A stretch of 64,000 nt of DNA, from positions 1 through 64,000 of the forward strand of contig VIKE01000001.1 of assembly GCA_008080565.1 (NCBI GenBank), given 5' to 3'. The notes beneath the pieces were generated by a model. The model was not told where the DNA came from, ran no database searches, and worked only from the letters and a program-made list of their open reading frames with translations. This document shows, in pieces, positions 26,667 to 33,598 of this stretch. Both the position numbers and the translations under genes were made by a program. Numbering within the stretch: position 1 is the stretch's first letter; every line of letters starts with the position of its first letter. The DNA is from Rhodocyclaceae bacterium. Lineage in GTDB: Bacteria; Pseudomonadota; Gammaproteobacteria; Burkholderiales; Rhodocyclaceae.

Positions 26667-27671
26667 ATGAACACACTTGCTCTTGAATGGGTGAAATTGG
26701 ACCGTACAGAACGCTTTTACAAGATCGACCAGCTCCTCAATGACCGTATGCTGGTGCCGATCCAGGATTTTCTGGATGAACTCGGTGTCTCCTTGGCTAC
26801 ATTTAAGCGCGATCTTGAATACATGCGTGACCGCTTAAATGCGCCCATCGAATGGGACAGGGACGCAGGTGGGTACCGCTTTGTACAGCCGGATCCCAAT
26901 TCGCCCGCCTATTCATTACCGGGACTCTGGTTCAACGCCGGCGAAGTTCACGCGCTGCTGACGATGCAGCAGTTGCTATCGAACCTTGAACCCGGTCTTC
27001 TCGCCGGCCACATTCAGCCCCTTCAGACTCGTCTGAAGGCTTTGTTGGGCAGTGCGGATCATTCTGCCGACGAAGTCGAGAAACGTTTCCGAATCGTTCA
27101 TGCGGCCAAGCGGCATGTCGCTACCCAGTTCTTTGAGGTCGTAGCGACGGCGACATTGCGCCGGTTGCGGCTGAAGATTCGCCACTTCGGTCGGCAAACC
27201 GGGGAGGATTCTGAGCGAATTGTCTCACCGCAACAGCTCGTGTTTTATCGCGATAACTGGTACGTCGATACTTGGTGCCACCTGAGAAACGGTATCCGCA
27301 GTTTCTCTATCGATGCAATCCGTTATGCGGAGCTCGTTGATGAAAAGGCGAAGGACGTTCCGAAGTCACAACTCAAGGAAATCTTGGAGAGTGGGTATGG
27401 GATATTTTCAGGCTCGAAGGTCTCTTGGGCGAAGTTGAGATTTACGCCTGAACGTGCCCGATGGGTCTCCGCAGAACGCTGGCATCCAGATCAGAAGTCA
27501 AGCTTCGACAAAGACGGCTTCTACCTCCTGGAGATACCCTACAGTGATGATCGCGAGTTAATCATGGATATCTTGAAGTACGGTTCCTCGGTTCGAGTTC
27601 TGGCACCAGAAACGTTGCGAACGAAGGTTCAGCAGGAGATTGAACGGATGAGGAAAGAATACGATGCCTAG
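26667..27671 (+). CDS. WYL-domain transcriptional regulator
   Basis: A 334-residue regulator of the YafY/WYL family. Residues 12-72 form a winged helix-turn-helix (RFYKIDQLLNDR, LGVSLATFKRDLEYMRDRL). A WYL domain follows at about 150-225, with the diagnostic QLVFYRDNWYVDTWCHLRNG and FSIDAIRYAEL, and a C-terminal WCX-type domain (YGIFSGSKVSWAKLRFTPER) after it. Related regulators BrxR and CapW repress defence genes through perfect palindromes in their own promoters, and WYL domains sense nucleic-acid ligands. An extended perfect palindrome lies 49 bp upstream. I infer that this protein binds all four 17-bp boxes. It is followed by the deoxyribosyltransferase gene. Confidence 0.88.
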   Translation: MNTLALEWVKLDRTERFYKIDQLLNDRMLVPIQDFLDELGVSLATFKRDLEYMRDRLNAPIEWDRDAGGYRFVQPDPNSPAYSLPGLWFNAGEVHALLTMQQLLSNLEPGLLAGHIQPLQTRLKALLGSADHSADEVEKRFRIVHAAKRHVATQFFEVVATATLRRLRLKIRHFGRQTGEDSERIVSPQQLVFYRDNWYVDTWCHLRNGIRSFSIDAIRYAELVDEKAKDVPKSQLKEILESGYGIFSGSKVSWAKLRFTPERARWVSAERWHPDQKSSFDKDGFYLLEIPYSDDRELIMDILKYGSSVRVLAPETLRTKVQQEIERMRKEYDA

Positions 27672-27704
27672 CCTTCGATCGCTGCTATTGGTGCGTGGAA
27701 CACA

Positions 27705-28202
27705 ATGAAAATTTATTTTGCTGGACCGAATGTTTTTTATGCTGGATATGCTGGGTTCAAAGAGAGAGTGACCCTCCTGTGCAACTGTTCTGGTCATGTC
27801 CCGTTATTTCCTGGAGACGAAGTCACCGGTAGTGATCCCGCTGCGATCTTTCAGGATAACTTGGCTCTGATCGACGAGGCAGATGCCGTGGTGGCCAATC
27901 TCAACCCGTTCCGCGGTCCCGAGCCTGATTCGGGTACCGTCTTCGAAGTGGGGTATGCCCATGCCCGAGGGAAACTGATACTCGGTTACATCAATCAGTT
28001 CGAGAGCACGGTAGATAGGGTGGAGCGACTACAAGGCCATCTAACGCGCTACGGTAATGAGATCACTGATCGGGATGGGTATCGGGTCGAGGACTTCGGG
28101 TTGCCGCTCAACATCATGCTAGCGGTTCCGACCCGCTTGGTTGCCGGGAGCGTCGAGGATTGTTTGAACCAACTCCAGCAACCAGTGATGAGCAGCACCT
28201 GA
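27705..28202 (+). CDS. Nucleoside 2-deoxyribosyltransferase family protein
   Basis: A 165-residue protein with the family's opening KIYFAGPNVFY, then AIFQDNLALIDEADAVVANLNPFRG and the catalytic-region PEPDSGTVFEVGYAHARGK (Glu in the FEVGYA segment as nucleophile), and DGYRVEDFGLPLNIML at the end. These enzymes cleave or exchange the base of deoxynucleosides. It is 33 nt behind the WYL regulator and probably cotranscribed from box c. With two nucleotide phosphatases it completes a route from DNA fragments to free bases. It converges with the helicase gene, 15 bp apart. Confidence 0.8.
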   Translation: MKIYFAGPNVFYAGYAGFKERVTLLCNCSGHVPLFPGDEVTGSDPAAIFQDNLALIDEADAVVANLNPFRGPEPDSGTVFEVGYAHARGKLILGYINQFESTVDRVERLQGHLTRYGNEITDRDGYRVEDFGLPLNIMLAVPTRLVAGSVEDCLNQLQQPVMSST

Positions 28203-28217
28203 GCAGCCATATCAGTT

Positions 28218-30974
28218 TTATCGGGCAGCACTTACCTTCTTTTTCTGGGAGCAGGCCGGATAATTTGAGCAGGCCATAAATGGACCATACTGGCCGGTGA
28301 TCACCCGCAAGACCCCGGTTCCGCAGGTTGGGCATGCTTCGACATCGGGATGGTCTCCTTCCACCTTGCCGCTTCGGTAGATAACTGTTCCTCGGTGTTG
28401 TGGCTTTAGAAGCTCCTGTATGAAACGAGAAATCCTGGATTTCTTGGTGAGCACATAGGTCCTGCGCTTCGCCCGGGTCAGCCCGACGTAGAAGAGGCGA
28501 CGTTCTTCCGAATACTCGAAAGCCTCGGGAACCGGAAGAACAAGATCGAGCAGCGGGTCGTCAACGATCTCGCTGGGAAACGAATACGGCCCCGAATTTA
28601 CTCCCAGGAGAAAAACGAAATCTGCCTCAAGGCCCTTGGATCGGTGAAGCGAGAGGAACTGGATATCTAGCGCACCAGAATGCCGTTTCCTCCATGAGGC
28701 AAGGGAGCCTGGCCGAAGATGGTTATAGCGGCCCAAGAGGAAGACACGAAGGATCCGTTGCTCAGTCTTGGCGATACCGGCAAGTGCTTCGATCTCGGCA
28801 GCAAGCACTTCTTCGGAGTCCTCATCTTTTCCGTACTCGAGAATCTGAATTGTCGCGTCTTTGGTTTTGTCGACTGCCCGGACCGTTTTTTTCAATTGAG
28901 ACGGATTCGCTTGAACAAAGGTAGCTGCCACATCGGTGATTCCCTGGTTCGATCGGAACGTCCATGTCAGGTAATTCGTCGCGGTCACCCCAAAGTGACT
29001 CGCAAACTTGGCCATGATGCCAATGTCAGACCCCGTAAACCGATAGATTGACTGCCAGTCATCGCCAACGGCAAATAGTCGGCAGTCTGGATTTTGTTCG
29101 AGCATCGCCAGTACCAGGCGGGCACGGCCGTGAGCAATGTCCTGAAACTCATCAACAAGGATCAGCTGGTAGGGATGCACGAATTTCCGTTCCTCGACGT
29201 ATTTCGTGGCGGATCTGATCATGTCCTCGAAGTCAATGCAGCGCAGGGTGGTGAGTTTGGCTTCGTATGCTTGAAAGACAGGGACTACGACGTCCAGGAA
29301 TGCAAGCGCACGGTACCGGTCACGTTGGGAGTTGGCTTTTTCGGCCAAAGTTGCCGGGCTCTGCCCGCCTGACTTGCACAGGGTAATGAAGGTGCGAATG
29401 AACCCGCCGTAGGACGGTAGCTTTAACTCGGCGAGCTTGGCCAATACTTCCTGGGGCGATCTTGGCTTGAGTTGCTGACCACGTTTTCTGAGTTCCGATT
29501 CCAGGTGTCCGAAGAGTGATCCCGCGCGATACATGGCGCTGGTAGTCTCGATCAGGTCAGTTTCTTTCGTGGTGTGAAGCATTCTCTTCCAGCGAACGCC
29601 TTCTTCGTAATCGCCATTGAAAATCGCCGGCGCCTTGCCGTTGTCGTCGAGTGCAAAATGTTCGTGATAGCAGTTGATGTCGAGGAAATAGAAGTCCGGG
29701 TGATACTGCCGATGGTGCTGATCTGCGGTCTCGTACTCGTAAGATCTCTCGTATTCGTATGCGATCCCGTTCATGAAAAGCCAGTTGGCAATGGCCACTT
29801 CCTCCATGGACTTGACGAGATCTCCGTTCAGCGAGCGGATGCCTTTGTGTCCATCCCGCTCTTCGCCTACCTGGCGCAGGTAGGCGTCGTAGTCCTGCTG
29901 CGTCTGGAATCGCGGAAGCTCCTTGTTGGGCCTGAAGCAAACTGCCTGAAAGGTGACCCATTTTTCGAGGAAATTGCGATCCGATGTTGCAAGTGTCTGG
30001 ATGAGCTCCTCGATCGCAGCGCCTTCGTTATCCCTCGATTCGTTGGCCCAAGGTGCCAAGTCGGGCTTCTTGCCTTCGACTGTCGCGATAATGTCCAGAC
30101 CCAGCCGATGGAAGGTCCGGGAGGTAACGGAGCCCTGGCCCTTCAACTGCCCAGCCAGCCGTTCTGAAATGCGTATATCCAATTCCTCGGCTGCGGTCTT
30201 ATTGAAGGCCAAGGCGAGTATCTGACCCGGAGAACAAAACCCGGTTTCGAGTGCATAGCCGATCTTGGCGACAACCGTAGAGCTCTTGCCAGATCCAGCA
30301 GCCGCAATAAGAAGATTGCGGTCTTCAAAAACAATAGCTGCGCGCTGTTGTTCGTCTGTCAGTGGCCGGCTCTCAACCGCATCAAAAAACGGCTTGAGGC
30401 GTTTCATCTCGTTTGCCACAAATAGCTCGTTGCGACGGGACAGTTCCTGACGCTGGCCGGCAAGAACATCCTGAAGGCGTTGGATATCCCTCTCCAGATC
30501 GCGCTGGATGAGGGCTTTGTCGAAAAACGGGTGCTTAAGTATCTCGATGAGCTTACGAACATCGAGGTTGCCAGAAGCCTGCGCTTGAGACCAGATATGC
30601 ACATCGCGATTCGCCAAATACCGCGCCTGACCGTAAAACTTCTCCAGAGTCTCAATTACGGCCGCAAGTAGTTTTGCGGAGGGAGAGATCAGCCGGCCAA
30701 GCGACTGGGAGATTGCCTTACGCAAATGCTCCTGGAGCTGCGTCGAATCGTTCCGAGATATCCCGCGCAGTGCGACAGCGGTACCGCCAGTCTGAAGGTG
30801 TACTGTTGACCAAAAAATCCCGGTACGGACATCGACCACTCGGATGTCAGGCAATGCAACCTTGGAAGTGGTGGCGACGTCGGACTCCAGGATGAGATTG
30901 TCCCTGCTGATCGAGAGCTTCCAGTTGCCTGACCTCGTGAATAGCCTTCCAAAAAATCCCGGCTTGAATTCCAT
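28218..30974 (-). CDS. HelD/UvrD-type helicase with inserted nuclease-like domain and zinc finger
   Basis: A 918-residue superfamily 1 helicase. The N-terminal 200 residues form a helicase IV-type domain and coiled region. Motif I AAGSGKSS is at 225-232, motif II VDEFQDIAHGRAR near 606, motif V SLHRSKGLEADFV near 785 and motif VI FYVGLTRAKRR near 840. Between motifs I and II a segment with SMEEVAIANWLF and RQYHPDFYFLD then EHFALDD reads like a PD-(D/E)XK nuclease insertion. The last 45 residues form a topoisomerase-type C4 zinc finger (CPTCGTG ... CSNYPAC). It is larger than E. coli HelD (684 residues). A GGGAGAA ribosome site precedes the ATG. Likely cuts or remodels abnormal DNA. Confidence 0.8.
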   Translation of the reverse strand: MEFKPGFFGRLFTRSGNWKLSISRDNLILESDVATTSKVALPDIRVVDVRTGIFWSTVHLQTGGTAVALRGISRNDSTQLQEHLRKAISQSLGRLISPSAKLLAAVIETLEKFYGQARYLANRDVHIWSQAQASGNLDVRKLIEILKHPFFDKALIQRDLERDIQRLQDVLAGQRQELSRRNELFVANEMKRLKPFFDAVESRPLTDEQQRAAIVFEDRNLLIAAAGSGKSSTVVAKIGYALETGFCSPGQILALAFNKTAAEELDIRISERLAGQLKGQGSVTSRTFHRLGLDIIATVEGKKPDLAPWANESRDNEGAAIEELIQTLATSDRNFLEKWVTFQAVCFRPNKELPRFQTQQDYDAYLRQVGEERDGHKGIRSLNGDLVKSMEEVAIANWLFMNGIAYEYERSYEYETADQHHRQYHPDFYFLDINCYHEHFALDDNGKAPAIFNGDYEEGVRWKRMLHTTKETDLIETTSAMYRAGSLFGHLESELRKRGQQLKPRSPQEVLAKLAELKLPSYGGFIRTFITLCKSGGQSPATLAEKANSQRDRYRALAFLDVVVPVFQAYEAKLTTLRCIDFEDMIRSATKYVEERKFVHPYQLILVDEFQDIAHGRARLVLAMLEQNPDCRLFAVGDDWQSIYRFTGSDIGIMAKFASHFGVTATNYLTWTFRSNQGITDVAATFVQANPSQLKKTVRAVDKTKDATIQILEYGKDEDSEEVLAAEIEALAGIAKTEQRILRVFLLGRYNHLRPGSLASWRKRHSGALDIQFLSLHRSKGLEADFVFLLGVNSGPYSFPSEIVDDPLLDLVLPVPEAFEYSEERRLFYVGLTRAKRRTYVLTKKSRISRFIQELLKPQHRGTVIYRSGKVEGDHPDVEACPTCGTGVLRVITGQYGPFMACSNYPACSQKKKVSAAR

Positions 30975-31266
30975 GCTTTGTTATTTCTCCCTGGTAGGGT
31001 GAAATTCTAAAGGCATGACGACATTCAGGCTATTGTCGTGTGCTGTAGCGGATGACTGGGGGGATTCGGTTGTTAGCGTTGCAGGAGTGCAACCAGGCAG
31101 AAACCGCAGTGCAACTTTGGTTCCGGTGCTGATGTGCTTTGCGTACCGCGTGAGTATCTGCCGAGTACCTACAGAAATGCATGGCTCCACCGCTTTCGGA
31201 AACTCCACTCCACAGTCGGCGAATGTCGGAACAGGCACATTCTCAACGCTCGATCACCGCGCGCCC
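30975..31266. other. Intergenic region between helicase and repA
   Basis: About 290 bp between the divergent helicase gene and the repA control region. A frame open from 31015 to 31275 encodes a composition that does not look like protein. I see the helicase ribosome site at the left edge and no convincing repeats until palindrome copy B at 31267. Confidence 0.4.
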
Positions 31267-31332
31267 GAAACGTAACCTAAAAGTACGCATTTCAACCGCC
31301 GAAAGGATGTAGCCGCTGATAAAAGTTCTGGC
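31267..31332 (+). promoter_or_regulatory. Transfer-regulon 27-bp palindrome (copy B) with -10
   Basis: Arms GAAACGTAACC (31267-31277) and GTACGCATTTC (31283-31293) surround TAAAA. A -10-like TAAAAG starts at 31320, 27 nt after the palindrome. An ATG at 31333 follows 13 nt after the hexamer start and opens the repA leader ORF. This is the most diverged left arm of the six copies. Confidence 0.62.
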
Positions 31333-31422
31333 ATGTATACCAGCGCCACGAGCTCCATTTTTCTACTCCGATCCCGACGAGCCCCAGTTTGCCCGTATGA
31401 ACGCGGAGGAGCTTGGTTTTGA
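31333..31422 (+). CDS. Putative repA leader peptide
   Basis: A 29-codon ORF starting with ATG 31333, exactly where a leaderless transcript from copy B would begin. Its stop (TGA at 31420) overlaps the TTG at 31419 that I take as the repA start, giving a TTGA junction. AGGAG at 31406-31410 lies inside this ORF at good distance from that TTG. Leader peptides coupled to the initiator gene are known from IncFII-type plasmids (tap-repA). The peptide has no recognisable family; the claim rests on geometry alone. Confidence 0.4.
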   Translation: MYTSATSSIFLLRSRRAPVCPYERGGAWF

Positions 31423-32306
31423 ATGGCTTGTCGCGTGCCGGCAAGCTGATTGCACTCGCTTCCGAAATCAACGATGTCGAGGTCGATGCTGGATCGCTCG
31501 CCTTCATGGGTCAAGCACTTGTCCAGACAACATTGCCCCATAGCGATCCCGGGGTGCCATTCTTCGAACGGACGAACGGCGCCGTGTCACTGTCGATCAT
31601 CGCAAATCCCAGAATTGGTCTGCCGTTCGGCACCGTTCCAAGACTTCTCCTGGCATGGATATGCACGGAAGCCGTCAAAACCAAGTCGCCTATGCTTGGC
31701 CTCGGGAAAAGTCAAAACGAGTTCCTGCGCAAGCTCGGGATGAGAACTGACGGCCGCGATTGCCAGCGGCTTCGTGCCCAGTCTCTGAAGCTCTTCTCTT
31801 CAATGCTGTCCATTACCTATCAAAGTCATGGGCGGTTTGGGCTGAAAAACATGCCTATTGCCGATGAGGCATTTGTACTGTGGGATCCCCACCGGCCTGA
31901 TGACCGGATGCTGTGGGAAAGCACGCTCAAGCTGTCGAGCGAATTCTTTCGGAACGTGACGGAGTCGCCAGTGCCGATCGACATGCGTGTGTTGCACGCA
32001 CTCTCCAAGTCGCCCTTGGCGATGGATGTCTATTCCTGGCTGGTCTACCGGATATTTCTCCTGCGGGTCACCAACCGTCCGAGCGTCCTCATACCATGGA
32101 AGTCATTGAAGCTTCAGTTCGGTGCTGATTACAGCGATACGCCCCGCGGGCTGCTGGACTTCAAAAAGCGATTTCTCCAGAGACTCAAGGAGGCGTTGCT
32201 CTTCTATCCCGAGGCCAATGTTTCAGCGCAGGACACGGGGCTTCTTGTGGTTGCCAGCCGATTGCGTATCCGCCATACAGGTGGCGCACGGCTTTCTTCG
32301 TTGTAG
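31419..32306 (+). CDS. repA: Plasmid replication initiator RepA
   Basis: A 295-residue plasmid RepA (RepA_C-type). The core PFGTVPRLLLAWICTEAVKT, LGKSQNEFLRKLGM and FKKRFLQRLKEALLFYPEA segments match initiators of theta-replicating plasmids of Pseudomonadota. It binds iterons and recruits the host replisome; suitable repeats lie directly downstream at 32459-32601. Start is uncertain: TTG 31419 has AGGAG 8 nt upstream, TTG 31413 is too close to it. A weak start coupled to a leader ORF would keep initiator levels low. Its presence argues for autonomous replication of the element. Confidence 0.83.
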   Translation: MNGLSRAGKLIALASEINDVEVDAGSLAFMGQALVQTTLPHSDPGVPFFERTNGAVSLSIIANPRIGLPFGTVPRLLLAWICTEAVKTKSPMLGLGKSQNEFLRKLGMRTDGRDCQRLRAQSLKLFSSMLSITYQSHGRFGLKNMPIADEAFVLWDPHRPDDRMLWESTLKLSSEFFRNVTESPVPIDMRVLHALSKSPLAMDVYSWLVYRIFLLRVTNRPSVLIPWKSLKLQFGADYSDTPRGLLDFKKRFLQRLKEALLFYPEANVSAQDTGLLVVASRLRIRHTGGARLSSL

Positions 32307-32356
32307 CGCTGCCCGATCAACCCGGTCTCGCCTGGAAAAGACACGCGCGAATATCC

Positions 32357-32381
32357 ACAAGTAAATCGGCCCTTTACTTGT
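32357..32381. repeat. Inverted repeat after repA
   Basis: Arms ACAAGTAAA (32357-32365) and TTTACTTGT (32373-32381) around TCGGCCC. It lies 51 bp after the repA stop. There is no T-run behind it, so it is either a weak terminator or part of the origin region. Confidence 0.5.
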
Positions 32382-32458
32382 AAAGCTACATGCAAAATTA
32401 CCTGCACTACTTGGGGAAGGCCTGGATGCCTTGCCAATCAAGGCTTGCGGCGTGGTCC

Positions 32459-32601
32459 ATGAGGCAGATTTCACGTGATCATGAGACAGATTTCACATGC
32501 CCTTGAGACCGTTTTCACGTGGATAACTTTGCGCTTTCCGTGAAATGTACTGCCGGTCAGTGATTGCGAGAAATCGTCGTTGAGACAGTTATCACGTGGA
32601 T
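32459..32601 (+). repeat. Iteron-like 22-bp repeats of the replication origin
   Basis: Three tandem, directly abutting 22-bp repeats start at 32459, 32481 and 32503, sharing TGAG(A/G)C(A/C)GNTTTCAC(G/A)TG. A fourth starts at 32580 (TTGAGACAGTTATCACGTGG). An inverted, weaker copy may lie at about 32538-32556. Location just behind repA is typical of an iteron-controlled oriV. The region continues with DnaA boxes. Confidence 0.72.
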
Positions 32602-32632
32602 AACTCGGCTCAAGAATCGCTTCTGTGGATAA
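32518..32632 (-). other. DnaA boxes of oriV
   Basis: On the reverse strand there is a perfect DnaA box TTATCCACA at 32624-32632 and two one-mismatch boxes TTATCCACG at 32518-32526 and 32595-32603. Two of them overlap the ends of iteron-like repeats. Together with repA this marks the probable vegetative origin. Confidence 0.7.
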
Positions 32633-32640
32633 CTTTCGCC

Positions 32641-32706
32641 GAAATGTGACCTGCCAAGGCGGATTTCGAGAGTTGCATATTTTCAGGAATCCGTAAGATG
32701 AGTTGG
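32641..32706 (+). promoter_or_regulatory. Transfer-regulon 27-bp palindrome (copy F) with -10
   Basis: Arms GAAATGTGACC (32641-32651) and AGGCGGATTTC (32657-32667) surround TGCCA. A -10-like TAAGAT starts at 32694, 27 nt after the palindrome. Unlike the other copies, no long ORF starts at the predicted transcription start; the first convincing gene begins at 32892, so the transcript would have a leader of about 185 nt. It heads the traD operon. Confidence 0.68.
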
Positions 32707-32891
32707 GACAGAAGCCAAATCGACGTGAATTGACCGAGCTGGATGTCGCGGGGCCAGCCGGCGGTGCCCTAGGTTCAACACCGGCAATGCGAGGTCGTGT
32801 TAAGCCCAGAAATTGGTGCCTCCATCACGGCAGATCGCGTCGGCCGCCCCACGTGACGGGGCACTATCGAATTATGAGTAGGGGGACGAAC

Positions 32892-33308
32892 ATGCGAAAC
32901 GAACAATCTGGACTGATGGCATCAGTGGTTTGGCATTGCTGGAGACTCTTGAGTTTTCGGGGTGATTGGAAGTCGATGCCCGACTCGTCGGGGTTTGCCT
33001 GGATTGCCATGAGCGCTACGCTCGTCGGCGGGCTGACAGAGCAGCTCGTCAGGGGCCGAACCTTGGGGCTGGCAATTGTCAGTACCTTGGTGTGGCTTGG
33101 CTTTATTCTCGCCATGTCCAGAAAGGACGGTGGTTTCAATCGTCGTCTCGCCGCTGCTCTGGCCCTTCTGTCGATTGCAATTCAGGTACTGCTGATTCTC
33201 TCGACCTGGATTCCGGTTGTCGAATGGCCGGTCGCGATATGGTCCGGCGTAGCCGTCATGCACTTGCTCTCCCAGGCAAACAATAGTGGGGCGGGGGCAT
33301 GGCGCTAA
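32892..33308 (+). CDS. Small membrane protein ahead of traD
   Basis: A 138-residue protein with about four hydrophobic segments (FAWIAMSATLVGGL, LGLAIVSTLVWLGFILAM, LAAALALLSIAIQVLLIL, VAIWSGVAVMHLL) and so probably an inner-membrane protein. I do not recognise a family. I chose ATG 32892 with GGGGGA 6 nt upstream; a longer reading from 32703 adds a basic stretch that does not look coding. It overlaps the next gene and belongs to the traD operon. Confidence 0.62.
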   Translation: MRNEQSGLMASVVWHCWRLLSFRGDWKSMPDSSGFAWIAMSATLVGGLTEQLVRGRTLGLAIVSTLVWLGFILAMSRKDGGFNRRLAAALALLSIAIQVLLILSTWIPVVEWPVAIWSGVAVMHLLSQANNSGAGAWR

Positions 33309-33598
33309 CGCGGATCAGCATCGAGCGTGCCCATCGTGTTTGGCTGGAAACTCAGGTGATCGACCACGGACCGAGGAGCGGCGCGAAATTCCGTTTCAAG
33401 GTCATCGAGCGGCTGTTTGTCGAGGACGAGTTCGATGCAGAAGACAGACTCCGCGGGAAGAAATCAGTCGCCTTTCCAGTCTTGTTGATCGAGTACAACA
33501 ATGAGTCCGACTTTGCCAAACGGTCAATTACCCACTTCCAGAGAGCTCACAGGAAGGGGTGCAGCCATCTTTCCTGGCCATCATCGAGCATCGGGTGA
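33299..33598 (+). CDS. Hypothetical protein upstream of traD
   Basis: A 99-residue soluble protein, overlapping the membrane-protein gene by 10 bp and the traD start by one base (TGATG). The N-terminal half (VWLETQVIDHGPRSGAKFRF) is basic, the middle acidic (FVEDEFDAEDRL). No family recognised. The tight coupling implies that it is made together with the coupling protein. Confidence 0.6.
   Translation: MALTRISIERAHRVWLETQVIDHGPRSGAKFRFKVIERLFVEDEFDAEDRLRGKKSVAFPVLLIEYNNESDFAKRSITHFQRAHRKGCSHLSWPSSSIG

Noticed and set aside
31015-31275. Plus-strand ORF of 86 codons upstream of repA
   Set aside because: No ribosome site, composition unlike protein, and it runs into palindrome copy B.
32357-32381. 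Rho-independent terminator of repA
   Set aside because: The hairpin is followed by AAAGCTACATG and not by a T-run.
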